A stretch of DNA of 64,000 nucleotides from Misgurnus anguillicaudatus (Eukaryota; Chordata; Actinopteri; Cypriniformes; Cobitidae). The stretch lies in NCBI RefSeq assembly GCF_027580225.2, contig NC_073351.2, forward strand, positions 10,272,501-10,336,500, written 5' to 3'. A program made the translations under genes and the position numbers. The notes under the pieces are model-generated. The model was not told where the DNA came from. It worked only from the letters and a program-made list of their open reading frames with translations, and did no database searches. This document shows positions 11,702 to 44,590 of the stretch, piece after piece. Every line of letters begins with the position of its first letter. Position 1 is the stretch's first letter.

Positions 11702-13994
11702 AAAGCGCCAATATTTTTTAAGTGTAAATAAACTCTGTATTTTAAGCAGCACAAACACATTCCTGTAGGCCACCATTGTTGTTTTGATTATACTCGCGCA
11801 TCCCTATAGACTGAATTAACACATAAATAACATTACCGTTATCATAGATTTGCCTTTACGTAGCTTAGACAAAGACAACAATGCGTCATTTGTAAAAACT
11901 TAAACTTAGAATCGCATCATCAAAAGTTTGCTTTTAAAAGGACCCCAAACGCTGTTGTTTTGTAAACTAAAGCTAAACTGCCTAAAACTTTCCCGTTTAC
12001 GGTTAAAAAGCATTGTGGTGTAAACAGCTCCTGGGTCACAATAACAACATCAAAGTCAGGAGATTAGCATCCAGAGAAGTGCACAATGAAGCAATTAACG
12101 TCTGATCTCCAGCCTGGCTGTCTGTCATTGTATCTGATAAACATACATCCATTTATGTCCCAATCAGGTCCTTGTGTTGGTCAAGCTGCTCGCACCCATT
12201 CAGAGCTGACAATAGCCCCTCACCCCTGTTCATTCATCACTCCTGGGGTGAGTGCGCTATTAAAAGACCTCCTAACACATTCACACAACAAAGTCTGCAT
12301 ACAAATGGTTTGTGTGGTAAAGGGTGCAGACACCATCGCTCCTGCAAACAAACCACACACCCCGCAAACATTCACACACCCACAAGCCATTTCATCTTGT
12401 TAACCAAACACAGGTGCGACAAAAAGACAAACACCTAGACCGTTTATACCGGGTATTACGATGCGTTTGGTCGGTCAAATCACAAGTGGACGGGAGAGGC
12501 ACATGTTCGTCCCACCTGGTGTTTTAATTCATCTCGAATTCGTCCATTTTCGATCTCTTCTGTTTTGAGTCATTCAAGGGGATGAACTATGGGCGAGTGG
12601 TTAAACGTGAGCAGGAAAAAACACGGGTTTAAATTGAAGCGCATTAATATTAGCGCTAATAGTACTGCTGCTTGTGTTGTTGATAAACATGCAGCACAAC
12701 GTTATGTATATGTAATTGATGAAACCAGCTTGCGCAACTTTCAAACGCTTGCAAAATGAAACAAAAATGAAAGAGGCGGAGACCAAACGCTTTAGTTTAA
12801 TCGATTATAGCCTAAAGAGGGCGCTAAACACAATGGGTTTGAGATAGAAGTCAGGACTGATGTAAAAACATTGTGCTCGTACATCACGCATTACTGTAGA
12901 TCAATAGGCGGTCTTTTGTGGCTGCTCGAACCACATCAGCATCTACATCACAAAAGCAATCTGGTCGAATGCGTTATCGACTACCTCTGAATGTGGTCGA
13001 AAGTAGACAAGCTCAAACCCTTTTACACCCCATTTACACCTGTATTTAGCGTCGTCCACTTGTGACAAAATGCATCTTAATACAAGGTGTAAAAAGCCTC
13101 TTAGTGCTTTGACGTGTGTTTAAATGTCAGACCTGCTTAAAGGGGGGGGGGGGGTTTCCAAGCATAACATCATATTTAACGCAGAATAGGACAATCAATT
13201 AATTCAAAAAGAAAATGTTTCTGATGGAGAACAATGAACATAGGAGAAAGGAGAAGGAGAAAAATATTTATAAGGAATAGCATGTGACTATGACTGCATA
13301 AGAATGTATTTGTAACATAAACAGGATAAATTTTGATTTCACAATATGACTCATTTCAGGAGCTTAGAGTCACAACATGGAAGGCAGCGCTGCTAGATTG
13401 AGTATCCTGAGCAATCTAAACCCTTAAATAGCTGTAAAAAAGCAACATTTTTGTTTACAATTTCCAAATCAGAAGAGACTTTACCAGAGTTCATTTCAGA
13501 TAAGAAATTCACATAATGTTGAGACTGAATAAACATTATGTTCGTACAGCAGTGTGATCATCACACTACACAAAACATTGTGTTTCTATGTATTCAGTAA
13601 ATTTCATCACTCATTTGTCATAGGCTATGTCAGAGCTTGCGTTACTAAGAGTGAAAGCCAGATAAATGTGGAAACCAAGCCTGTGCTTTTTGCTCTGCCC
13701 AGAACACAAATATAGTGCCTGTAACATTCCAGCAAGCCTGTGTTGCATTAGCTGGCAACATGCTACATCAGCACAACTGAGTTTTGTGCTTGCACTGTAA
13801 TGCATTCGGTAATAACTAACCCAAAAATAATTTATTCAAATTAGTTTGAGAAACTAATGTATAATTTTAGAGGGCTTCAAGCTAATATTTTTAAGAGAAA
13901 CTTGTTTGAGTTAATTTAATAGAAAATAAGATTAAGCAACTACTTTATGTCCAATAAAAATATATTTTCATTTTCTTTTACTTTTTGCACTTAA
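11702..13994. other. Gene-free intron sequence
   Basis: No supported exon. There is a run of G at about 13141-13154, and the rest is AT-rich sequence with only short meaningless open frames. Confidence 0.3.
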
Positions 13995-14252
13995 TACACT
14001 CTAAAAATGGCTGGGTTATTTTTGACCCATAATGGGTAAATATTGGACAGAACACACATGCTGGGTTAAAAATACCCCGTGCTGGGTTAAAAATGACCCA
14101 ATGTTGGGTTGTTGTTATGCAACCATGGGGTATTATAACCCAGCAGTTGGGTTAAAATAACCCAGCATTGAGTCAATTTTTAACCCAGCACGTGTTCTGT
14201 CCAATATTTACCCATTATGGGTCAAAAATAACCCAGCCATTTTTAGAGTGTA
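13995..14252. mobile_element. Fold-back MITE built of TGGGTTA repeats
   Basis: Long terminal inverted repeats of about 60 bp. The left arm begins TACACTCTAAAAATGG and the right arm ends CCATTTTTAGAGTGTA. Both arms carry several GGGTTA/TAACCC units and the shared stretch around aatgggtaaatattggacag. TA at each edge fits a TA target duplication, which would suit a Tc1/mariner-type transposase. The whole element can fold into one hairpin. Confidence 0.85.
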
Positions 14253-14628
14253 AAGTCACATACCTTCTATGTCAGAGAACAATTTAACATTATTTCAATG
14301 TATCTTTGGCACCTTTAAAATTAGAAGCGACCAAACTTTATAACAGAGGATCGACGATCAAAATTGTGATTTTCTTTCAATTTTAAGATCCAGGCTTAAA
14401 CATGCCCTTATTTAAGCAAATAATAAATACATTTATATAAACAAGACAACCAAATAAAGTTGAGTGTTTATGTGCATTTTGTGCATTAATATCTGCATTA
14501 TTAAGTAAAACGTGCTTGTTTTACGCTTTATACGAGATTAAAATCTATACAATTCAGTTAAAAATTGGATTGTGGACGTCTTCAAGATCAATCGCAATAT
14601 AAAATCATCAGATCACCAAAACTGCCTG

Positions 14629-14921
14629 TAGACCGTTTCAGCAGTAACAACATAAACAAGCGGCTGTCGCGGTCCGCACGTAACTTCCGGTAAACTCTGC
14701 TAAGAATAAATAACAACAAAGTACTTTAAACGTAGTTTATTTATATAACAAGAAAAAAAAACAGCACATAGATTACCTAGAAAACCAAAACATTTGTTAT
14801 TTTCGACGAGGCATTTGTTCAAGAGATCAGTTTAGCAACTAGTCAGACCATTAAAAAAACAAAACCGGAAGTAAGGTTCGGATCCAGACGTGTATCACGT
14901 GCGTCCGATGAAACGGTCTAT
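14629..14921. repeat. Dispersed repeat, copy 2, with short inverted ends
   Basis: Starts TAGACCGTTTCA and ends TGAAACGGTCTA, an inverted pair. The body matches 11410-11701 in the opposite orientation. It is followed directly by a second accgtatcta-type stretch that I cannot place. Confidence 0.75.
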
Positions 14922-15164
14922 ATGACCAGACCGTATCTACCAGACCGAATCAGAACACACATTTCAGTGCCTCTTAAATGCCTGAACAGTTGACTTAAAC
15001 ATTTTGCTGTCTATGGCACAAAAAGCATAATCACTTTGACTTAAAAGAACAATTTGGAAATTTGATCATCAGAGTAGCACTTGAATCTTATTGTGCCAGA
15101 GAAAGCCAATACGGTAATATTTCTTTAGAAAAATTGCTGAAACGTTAGCCTGACGTTGTCATAC

Positions 15165-15345
15165 ATACTCAATTCTAGTCAGAATTTGATTCTGAAACCA
15201 CTCAATTGGGCTGTAATTATGGGGCGTGTTTCAATCGAACCAGAAAAAAAGGCCTCTGGACTCAATTGGATAAATCTACAACCAATCAGAGCAACCAAGT
15301 GTGCGACGCATGTTCAAATGGCGTCTTTTGCAGCCTGACCGAACT
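15165..15345. repeat. Probable dispersed repeat fragment
   Basis: The stretch around ctcaattggataaatc and caaccaatcagagcaacc resembles interspersed repeats I associate with cyprinid genomes. No clear ends are visible, so boundaries are approximate. Confidence 0.35.
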
Positions 15346-17502
15346 GCTAGTTATTTCGCGACAATGAAACAGTTACAATGAAACATTATGATTATACGAA
15401 GTCCGAGATAGCGAACGTACATCAACACCTACTATGTTTACAACATTTCATCCATATCACAACATCGTGAGTTATTTACTAAATCATACACTCAGACTAT
15501 CAAACAAACAAAGCTTTATCAGGCATTACACTGAGATAAAGAAATGTTGCTTTTGTCCTAAGACATTTTGTCTCAAGACAGTTCATTTCAGAGACAGGTT
15601 TGTGTCCAAAACACAGATTGTTTGAAGTAAAACAAAAAACAGCTGATTGCCGATCACATTAACAGCAAAAACGGTCCAATTTCGATTTATGACCCCTTGA
15701 TCTGTGCATATTTAATCCAAATGAATTTAAGACCAACCATCCAATCAAATTAATGATAATTAATATTAACACATCTAAATCTTTAATGTTTAAGAACAGA
15801 CCTTTTGAGGCTCCAGTTAACATCCATTGTAAAAATGTGTGTAACCAGTCGAAAAACACGCATCATGTACAGTCTGGCTATAGCAGAATCAAATGAGGAC
15901 ATTGGCACAGCTGAGGAAACAAATTGCAGAAAACAAGCTCGCAGCAACCTCACAAAGCTAACAGCAGAGATGCAACACTCAAATCATTCAGTGTGACTTT
16001 TAACACGCTCTCATCGTCTCTCTTCATCTGCCCATCTCTGCCAATATAAATCAGGATGCTTCAATACACGCAGGTTTCTTCTGCAGTTTATGTTGCGATC
16101 GCTCTGGGCTCCGCAGCACCCTTGCAGAACTTTCTCAGCAAGATCGTAAATCAGGTCTGAGGTCAATGAGACTTCATCTCAGAATCACTCTCTCGACAAG
16201 CTCCCAAAATAACATTGTAATCTTACACCTGAAAAGGTATCAGGTAAATGCAATCACGGATAAAAGGAGTCAAATGTGCATCAGAGATAAAAGCTGTAAT
16301 AACAGAAATACAATAGGGTCAAAATATTGATCCGAATGTAAAATGATTCTCTAAATTTCTAATCTGTGCATATCCATAAACATCACTGCACCTCCCGAGT
16401 ACTTCACGCGCATCTCTAAATGCATCAATTAGGCGAGTACACAGAGAAATTATTTCATCGTTTATTTCAGTCCATTGATCTCATTATTTTAGGCATTATA
16501 AAGAATTGTTTCACAATTAGTTGAATTATGCCTGCAAGGCTTAGCTGTCATCTTACTGAATGAACAACTCATCCCATCAAAGCACAAATAAAGCCTCCAG
16601 TGCAAATGTAGCCACAGTTAAGTGAGGTAGCTTGAAAAAAAAAACATTTCCCCTCCTGTAGGGATCATCTTGGCAAGGTGTGAGCAATGCAAAAGCCCAG
16701 ATATTTATTTGATTGCTAACAAAATCAACACATGCATCAACCAACCAAACATAAATGTGGGTACCATTACTTTTTTTATTTTAAGTATGATCTTAGTTTG
16801 GCATAACCTCTTGATTGCTCTCTTTTAATACTATTACTGCAAATGGGCAACCAGCACAATAATAAGTGTGCAAGCTTTTCAGGTGAAAGATTTTAATATA
16901 AAAACTAACATTTAAAAAAAAGTACATTTTAAATAAACTGTATAAAGGCATTTGACCTCTGTTAAAGTTTAATGAGTTTAATGAGGTTGAGATTTGGAAG
17001 TAACGTTGGCAAGAAAGGGCTTTATCTATAAATGCGCACATTTAGTTTGCTGTATCTGCGCAATGAAGGACTTTAAACAGACACAATGACAGAATCAATA
17101 AATTGTTTTTAGCTTTGTAATTTAACAATGTAAACACCAGGTATAAACTTAAAATACAACATGCCAGTAATCCTCATTGCTCGCCTTACGATAAACAACC
17201 CCATGTACTCAGATTTGGTTCTCCAAATAACCAAAGACAGTCAGTTACTGTAAGGTTTATAATTAAACTCGTATTCATTTCTTATGTTCCCCCAAACTGG
17301 TCTAACTAACGTTAATCGAGAGAAATTAACACTTTACAGTTTCTTATTAGACTAATGATATCATAAATAGGTGCTATTAAATATAGACTTGGCTTAATCA
17401 AGGATTTTTAATAGCAAAAGGCAAATGTCAGTGGACAAACAGTTTGTAAATGAGAAAATCTGAGAATAACGAAAACATGAGAGTAAGAAAATGCGTACAG
17501 AC
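15346..17502. other. Proximal part of presumed aplp2 intron 1
   Basis: No exon found. This lies immediately downstream (minus strand) of the signal-peptide exon, so it may hold intronic regulatory sequence, but nothing specific can be pointed to. Confidence 0.35.
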
Positions 17503-17574
17503 CTCAATATATCCAGCCAGGCTCGGAACAACGATGGCCAGAATCAGCACAGACACGGCGGGGATTGAAGCCAT
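17503..17574 (-). CDS. aplp2: Signal-peptide exon 1, APP family (aplp2)
   Basis: Minus-strand exon of 24 codons. It starts at the ATG at 17574 with MASIPAVSV, runs through a hydrophobic core (LILAIVVPS) and ends LAGYIE, followed by a GT donor (gtctgt, at 17502 downward). This is a signal peptide with cleavage expected near the LAG. The end LAGYIE matches the mature N-terminus of vertebrate APLP2, and exon 1 of APP likewise ends after a Glu codon in phase 0. APLP2 is a type I membrane protein related to the amyloid precursor. The call is strengthened by st14 next door, since APLP2 and ST14 are adjacent in human. The following exon (the first Cys-rich E1 residues) was not found in the window, so the identification rests on this one exon. 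Confidence 0.7.
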
Positions 17575-17860
17575 CTTCCTCGGCTGATCTCTGGAACGAA
17601 TCGTGCTGAATTTATCCGTCTGTGAATTCGTATAAGAGGCTAATAAACAGAAGAGATCTCAGTAAATGATCCTCGAACGGTCCTCTCTGTGTGAAATGAC
17701 CCTGTGTACTGCGCGATCAGTGAGTGGAATGTCGCTCATATATCTCCGCCTGCCACGGGATCGACTCGAGCGCTAAAACAGGACCAAGCGCGCCACCGAC
17801 CGTCTGATGCGGGACTCACCGGAAATGAGGTCATCAAGCGTTCACCCTGGAAAAAAGTTT
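17575..17860 (-). promoter_or_regulatory. aplp2: aplp2 5' UTR and likely promoter
   Basis: The sequence just upstream of the signal-peptide ATG is more GC-rich than its surroundings, with CpG-containing blocks (for example 17750-17820, including gcgcgccaccgaccg). There is no convincing TATA box. Transcription start is not determinable by eye. Confidence 0.35.
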
Positions 17861-18119
17861 TGTAAAGATTTTGCTAGATTTTGCTAAATTGTCCATAAGG
17901 AATTTCTTACAATAGTGAAAGCTATAGGCTAATGGTCTTGTTCATTTAATAAGATGTCATTTATTATTTAAAGAAATTGTAAAAAGTTAAAAGAGATTTT
18001 TAGTTGAAGACAAAATTATTTATGACCCAAAATATAGTAACAAAAATATAAGAAATGTGTTTCAGTCAAAGAAAAAAAAAAATCTGGAATTCTTTAATAA
18101 ATAAAATTAATTACAAAAA

Positions 18120-18780
18120 CATGCCTCTTACCTCATCAATTTTGCGTCCCAAACAAAGTTAAAGAACTAAATGTAAACATTTTGCATAATATAACCCCTT
18201 CTAATGAGTTTATAAATGTAGTCCCTTCTAAATTTAGTTACACTCATTTGAATTGTAATTTTTGTAATTGTGTTACTGAATAAATTGATCATCTTTTCTT
18301 CAAATGTCCCCTTCTCAAACGATTTTTGTCTGATTTGTCAAAATCATTGATTTAACTATGTGTGAAATATTCTGCTATTTTTTCATTGTAAACCAAATAT
18401 AGAATATATAGGAAATGTAAGTATTTTAGTGGCAAAATATTATTTTCATAAATGTATTTTTTTCTCAACAGTTCCCAAATAAAACAATTTTCTTTAATTA
18501 TGACATGAATTATTTAATTATGACCCTAACGAAGGTTAACAACCAAAAAAGTGTCCAATTTGTGCATTTGTATAATGATCTGATGAATGTTAGCCTACAT
18601 AAATTCTATTACCTCTGTATTTTTTCTTTATTTCTCTTTATTGTTTTAATGGTTGCCTTCATTCCCTACTTTATTGTATACTTATTTCATCCATGATTTT
18701 TTGAAGCGGTTGCAAATTACTCTTGTTTACTTGCAATAAAAAAATTGCTCTGGTGATGTGAATGTAAATTTTTATTTTAT
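18120..18780 (+). pseudogene. Decayed L1-like ORF2 tail
   Basis: Read with frame breaks, the plus strand gives CNFCN, then DHLFFKCPLLKRFL, the Cys/His signature (CxxC...HLFxxC) seen at the C-terminus of L1-type reverse transcriptases. It continues into an open frame at 18505-18696 with aromatic residues. Stops and frameshifts make it non-functional. It is older than the L1 at 4.8-10.8 kb. Confidence 0.45.
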
Positions 18781-19150
18781 GTGATCTTCAAACTGAGGAT
18801 TTATTTTATTTGTTTTGTTATTGTAAATATTTGAAGCGCCTCTAAGAAGATTTTTAATATTTTTTTCATGATGATTTCTGATTTGTTTTGGTTTTGTAGA
18901 AGATATGGGAAAGAAGAGTCGTATTTAGGTTACTTGTTAAATCTTACTTTGCTTGTGGCTAAATATTTTATACAAAAGGGTACATTTAAGACAAGCTAGC
19001 CCTGTTTACATGTTTTTATCACCAATAACACACTTATGTATTTTTACACAGATGTGTTTTTTTTCCTGGGTGATTTTATTACAGTTGGTCAATTGAAATA
19101 GTTATGCATAACTATAATGGACAATAAACATTTAATGAACATCTAGGGAT

Positions 19151-19384
19151 GGTTTCCCGGACAAGGATTAGCTTAAACCAGGACTAGACCTTAGTTTAAT
19201 TAGGAAATATAACTAGTTTTAACAAACATGCCTTACTAAAAACATTACTGGTGTGCATTTTGAGGCAAACAAAGGGGCATTGATGTATTTTAAGATATGT
19301 AAGTGCAAGTTGTTTTCAGTTTGGACAGCTCTTAAATTTATTTTAGTCTAGGACTAGTCTAATCCTTGTCCGGGAAGCCGCCCC
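19151..19384. mobile_element. MITE with GGTTTCCCGGACAAGGATTAG ends
   Basis: About 235 bp with inverted ends: GTTTCCCGGACAAGGATTAG at the left and CTAATCCTTGTCCGGGAAGC at the right. A decayed copy lies at about 56865-57043 and a third, split copy at about 49097-49340. No coding capacity. Confidence 0.8.
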
Positions 19385-19590
19385 TTAAGGTTATTCAATT
19401 CAGTTCAAACTTTAGTTCATACTTTATACCCAATTTGAGGTCATGTAGAGAGTACAGAATATACATAAAAATATCATACATATAACATAAAAATATACAC
19501 ATAACATAAAAAATACATGTATCTTTATATTGTATTTTATATCACAATATAATACATTCAATACATGTATTTTAACATGTTTTAGATCAA

Positions 19591-19896
19591 AAAGAAAGTT
19601 CACCCAAAAAAAAATGTAATTCTGTTATGATTTACTCACTCACTTATTGTTCTAAACCTGTATGAGTTTTATTATTATGTTCAACACAAATTAAGATATT
19701 TTGATAATTGATGGTAACCACACGGTTGATGGTACCCATTTACATCCATAGTAGGAAAAATAAATACTATGGCAGTCAATGGGTACTGTCAACTGTGTGT
19801 TTACCATCTATGATCAAAATGTCTTGATTTACAGGTTCAAGATGAGGGTGAGTAAATCAAGGCAGAATTTTCATTTTTGGGTAATTGTCCCTTTTA
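19591..19896. mobile_element. Fold-back MITE, AGTTCACCCAAAAATGAAAA family
   Basis: Palindromic about its centre (tactatg...catagta) with ends AGTTCACCCAAAAA and TTTTTGGGTAATTGTCCCTTTT. It resembles the Angel-type short inverted-repeat elements described from zebrafish; the family name is from memory. Further copies are at 20237-20539 and 58185-58474. Confidence 0.75.
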
Positions 19897-20236
19897 AATA
19901 TAGTGAAAAACTGGTATAGTTGTGACATGTTTTAGTCCAATGAATATTTGTCTGCATGATTTTTAGCTTTTTAATCTTTTATGTAAGTATCAGAAGTACC
20001 CTGTATTTGAAATCCAGGCTTAAATCTCATAATCTAATGATGGGATTAAAAGCATCAAAGTCTGATTTCATTCATTGATGTAAATCTTTGACATGACCTC
20101 ACACAATATTAAAGATATCAATGTTGTATTTTCACGTGTATTTTCAATGTTGTTGGCCTTCTGGAAAGTATGTTCATTTATTGTATATGTACTCAATACT
20201 TTAATGCTTTAATTACTGCCGCATTTTGGCATGACA

Positions 20237-20539
20237 AGCACACCGCTGATTGTAGCCATTGACTTCCCTAGAAAAAACAAATACAATGGAATTCAATGTG
20301 TACCGTCAACTGTGTACTTACCATCATTTATCAAAATATTTTCTTCATCATTTATCACAATACTTTCATAATATTTGTTTTCCTACTATAGAAGTCAATG
20401 GTTACAATCAGCGGTGTGCTTACCATCATTTATCAAAATATCTTCTTTTGTGTTCATCAAAATAAGAAAACTCATTGAACAACATGAGGATGAGAAAATA
20501 ATGACCAAATTTTCATTTTTGGGTGAACTATCCCTTTAA
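20237..20539. mobile_element. Fold-back MITE, second copy
   Basis: Same family as 19591-19896. The right end TTTTTGGGTGAACTATCCCTTTAA is the best preserved of the copies; the left terminus is missing or degraded, and the palindromic core is partly duplicated (catcatttatcaaaatatt occurs repeatedly). Confidence 0.7.
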
Positions 20540-21540
20540 GTAAAATTAGTTAGCTAAAGTAAGCTTTATATGTACAACATGTTAATTTATGAGCAAGTTG
20601 TAATTTTGTGTGTGTGTTGTTTGCTGTTGCAGTTTAATTTATGATCACATCATATCGACTGTAGAAAAATCTCAAGAGAAATGTACAAAACGTTCCCTAA
20701 AGACAACATTAATATATTGTCCTAGAACTTAAGTATGATTAATTGTAAAAGCCCTAAAAGTTTAAGTACAGCATATCCGACAGCAAGACACTGCTGTTCA
20801 TTTATACATTATTCCCAACTAGCCTACATCCCTAGGAGCAGGAAAATAAGTTGACAGGACCTTTTTTGTGTCCTGCTATTATACTATACAATGAAGGCAC
20901 TGTCTGCCTCTTAGGAACACATTAGAATACAATTGGCAACCTTTTATTGTCATTCGCCAGGTGTTTATTGTGGATTGAATTATGCAATCTATTGAATAAA
21001 CTACATAATATTGTGTATTTTACAGTCGAAGTGTACTGTTTACATTTTAGTCTCTCAGTTGCTTCTGTTTCTTTAGTGATTAAAGCCAAAAGTGACTCTT
21101 AAAACAATTATATATGTCGGATTCAGTGTTAATGTTTATAGATTTTTTTTTTACAAATGTCAAATTATTATTAAATTTTCGTTACAAATGATATATTAGA
21201 ACAGGGAAACGCCATTTTAATGCAACAGAAACCTGCATGACGAGTTTGTATCAGTATGAAGAACCTAAAACATAGATGTGTCTCTAATCCTGCTAAGCTC
21301 CCTACTTAGTCAGGAATATTGGGCCACATAGGCGCGTTCTGAGTCAGTTCCTGTATTGAGTCTTCAACCAGCACGTGCAGTAATAAGACACAACCCGGGT
21401 GAGTCATCGCCGTACTTAGAAACAAATACCGATACCAGCCCTAAACCTTCACCCCAACCCTTAAAAGTTATCTTAAAGCTACGTTAGAAGACGAAAGGAC
21501 GAATTACTTTATTTTACCTCAAATGTTTGTAAGTATTTTT
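20540..21540. other. Intergenic sequence upstream of st14
   Basis: Between the MITE and the first st14 exon. No exon or named repeat found; promoter elements of st14 may lie towards its right edge, but no TATA box is obvious. Confidence 0.3.
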
Positions 21541-21661
21541 ATAGCAGAGTGGTTTTATTAGCGCGTGTTATTTTTGTAAGTGTTCACCTGCTGTAGTAGA
21601 GTATCGCTCTAGTCGTCACTCCCATTGTACCCGCCCGGAAATATATTCTCTCACCTCACAG
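21541..21661 (+). other. st14: Probable non-coding first exon of st14
   Basis: A good donor, CTCACCTCACAG followed by GTAAGC, ends at 21661, and a pyrimidine-rich acceptor (ttttttccttatag) precedes 21902, where the exon holding the start codon begins. The transcription start on the left is a guess. Confidence 0.4.
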
Positions 21662-21901
21662 GTAAGCGATACCAACAACACTTGTTTCGGAATATCATTT
21701 TAATCCTCTTGTTTCTTATATTAACTTGCACGTTGTAGTTCTGTCGACGGTTAATTGTCAATATATTTTCTCAGACGCTTTAACTTTTGTCTTTATTTGT
21801 CGTAGTTGATCCTGCGCTTGTTTGGGGCGTGTTGTTGTTTTTCACGCTTAACGTTACTTGACTACAGCCAAGTCCAATAAGTTACTGTTTTTTCCTTATA
21901 G

Positions 21902-41570
<19,669 letters not shown>

Positions 41571-41850
41571 TTTGTTGGTTTTTTTTATGGTGGACTGAGA
41601 AAATTTCTGGACTGTTTTGGCATCTCAGATATGTTAATATTTACAGTCACCAGAGTAAGCCAGTATAGCCCTGCTAATTCATTAGCATGGTCAATCCTGT
41701 CTTGTGCCTGGTTGAACGGAGATGTGGACTTTTAACCTGTATTTTGCATTTGTCCAACAGCTGTTTTATATATTTGTATATTTTATAAGGAGAGGTATAA
41801 GGGATTTATCTTTGAATGTGTAAATAAATATCTTATTTTCTCTTTTAAAA
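41571..41850 (+). other. st14: st14 3' UTR and poly(A) signal
   Basis: Follows the TAA stop at 41568-41570. AATAAA lies at 41823-41828, followed by T/GT-rich sequence. Gives a short 3' UTR of about 280 bases. Confidence 0.65.
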
Positions 41851-43075
41851 TATTTGTTGTTTTTAGTGACTACAGTCTTTAAGTGAAGTGAAGCTTTGTA
41901 TTGTGTATGTATGATTTTGTTTTTGTGTGGGTCTGTTCATTGTTTATTTTGGGACATGGACTTTTCTGATTCATACACAGTGAAATGTGAACATTTACAG
42001 TGCGCTTTTCTGGCTTTTTAATGTGACGGTTTTTAACACAAGTTGCTAAATTTACATGCTTTAATGTGCCGTGACTTAAAACAATGTTTTAGGCACACAT
42101 AAAAAACACTTGAAAGGAGCTCGCTTTTTGTATGTGACAATTTAATAATGAATATAACAACCAATGCTTTGTTTATATCCATGATTTCATAGATGATTTA
42201 AGAAATTTTTACAATGAAATAAAATGTGCTTCGGGTCAATATTATCCAAAATGTGTGTAAATTTGTGTGCATTTGCATTAGCATTCTAAAGGAGAATAAG
42301 ATAAACCTGCTGACAAACTTACGCAGATAATATAACTCTTTCATTTTGCTCAGATTTCTGTTGGAATCAGCCAAATTTACTCAAAATAGAAATTATTGAA
42401 GTTGAATAGAAAAAGGCCCAAAAAAATTAATTCAAATAAAGCAAATTATTAATAAAAACAGATAAATATAATTATTATAGACTAAAGGGGGCTTGAGCAC
42501 CTGCCCTTTGTATTCCTGGAGAGAAAGTGCCCTTTTATTCTGGGGTGCTTTTTTTAAATAATATGATCTTTATTCATATAACAACTGATGTCTGTTTGTT
42601 TCTTGTGTTTTTTACTTATTACTTATTTAATTTACATGAATTTATTTAGGAATCATTTAAATGAGTTTTAAACTCTTTTAAAAAGAAAAATAGCGCTATT
42701 TGTGGTACACAAACGGTTAACAGATGAGTCCCGCCTCCAAAACTCACATCGCTAATATGATTGGCTTTACCTTTCCTAAGTCTCGCCTCTCTAACCTACT
42801 TCACTATATGATTGGTTTCTCGTGTATGTAGACTGCATTCGCGCTTGTAAGAAGCGCCAAAGCTCAGCCTGAATGAGACGCGAGGTGCATGATTATGCAG
42901 GCAGGCTATCGGTAAGTGTGTGAGGAAGAAAGCATTCTTATAATAACAGTTTTATGCACAAAATATGAGACACGTTGTTACACATAACGATTCAGGCACA
43001 TTGTTTTCCACGACAATCCCATATTAACCTAAAGAGTTGCAAACTTGTAACAGTATAACGTTAGTGTATGTAGTA
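41851..43075. other. Intergenic sequence after st14
   Basis: No supported gene. At 42720-42910 there is a GC-richer stretch ending in a good donor (GCTATCG followed by GTAAGTG at 42911), which could be a non-coding exon, but no partner exon is convincing. Confidence 0.3.
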
Positions 43076-44503
43076 ACACGCACCGGCCCGGCGGCGGGCC
43101 CTAGGGGGCGTTTTTACGTGTTTTTGTACTTTGTTTAACATCAAATATTCAATCAACAATCATAAACTTTGCATTATTTGAAAGTTTAAACACTCCAAAT
43201 TCATGTTCTGAGCTTATTTTTGCAATCAATACACTGGTGTGGAAAAGATTAAATGAAATGCAGACGGAATGCATATAAAAAAATTTGTGGGTACTCACAT
43301 GGCTTGCCATATGGTTCTGACAATTTCTGACAATTCCCAAAAACTTCAACGTACATTGCAAGGTAAGGGTCCACTCTTCAAAAAGCATCCCACGTTTTAA
43401 TCCAAAACAATGAAAAATAGTGAGAAATCCATCAATATCCTCCTTTGTTTACATCCGCGCGTCCGCTAAGTATGATCGATCATGTTTATTTTCTATCAAA
43501 TATCGATTTTTATCAGTGAAAATCCATCTCTTCCTGCTTCGTTAGACTGTTCAGATAAATATCCCGCCCTATTTTTCTGTTTTGTCCAATCAGAAAAGGT
43601 TTGACAACTCAAAATCTCATGCGACCAATGATTTGCCTAGATAGATGTCCTTCAGCTTACCATAGGCTTTTGACTGGATTACACCAAAACAAAGCCAGCC
43701 AATGCATAGTGAGCAAAGCTTTGATTGACAGAGGAAGTAACCAATCATGAAACGATTACAAGGATTCAACTTACGTCAGTAAAGTGTACTTCTGCGCAAA
43801 TCTACAGAAGCGCATGGAGAGAAATGCCCACGCCCCCTCCGTGCGCGTTTGTTTGTTTGGGTAGCATAGCAGCCGGCTAGGCACTCCGGAGCCGCTGAGA
43901 AACCTCTTCAAATGTTAGATATAACATCTCCATTGTGGATCGTGGACTACAGATGACTTTTTTTGTGTTGAAAGTGTTTTGGAGAAGTTGATAAAGAGCA
44001 TGATCGCGGATCAACAATGCAAGACTGGATATAAACAAAGCGCATCGTCGAGGAGAGATGGACCGGATTATGAGCTCAGCTGCGCTCGCTTGGATAAAGT
44101 AAGTGGATTCTTTTGTTGATTTACGTTACATTTCTTGTTTCATGTTAGCTGTTTTGATTATAAAGTAACACTGGAGATGACTAATATACGAGTTTTACAT
44201 GGTTTCGTTTTTGTATGACATGTTATATAAATGCATCATATGTATAGCTATATGAATCAAATGCACAGAATATACAAACTAAAAACTAGAAAATAAGATA
44301 TGTGGTGGAAAATATGAGTATTACCAGCTGAGAAATATAGGTTATTTGGCAAACATAAGACATTTGTAATTATAAATAAATATATTCATGTAATGTGTGT
44401 GTGTTTGTGTATATGTATTATGTTCATGTATATTACATCATAGTTTCTCATACAAATAGTTGTATGTCTCTAACTTTTGACTCAAACTAAAATCCTCTCT
44501 TGC

Positions 44504-44590
<87 letters not shown>

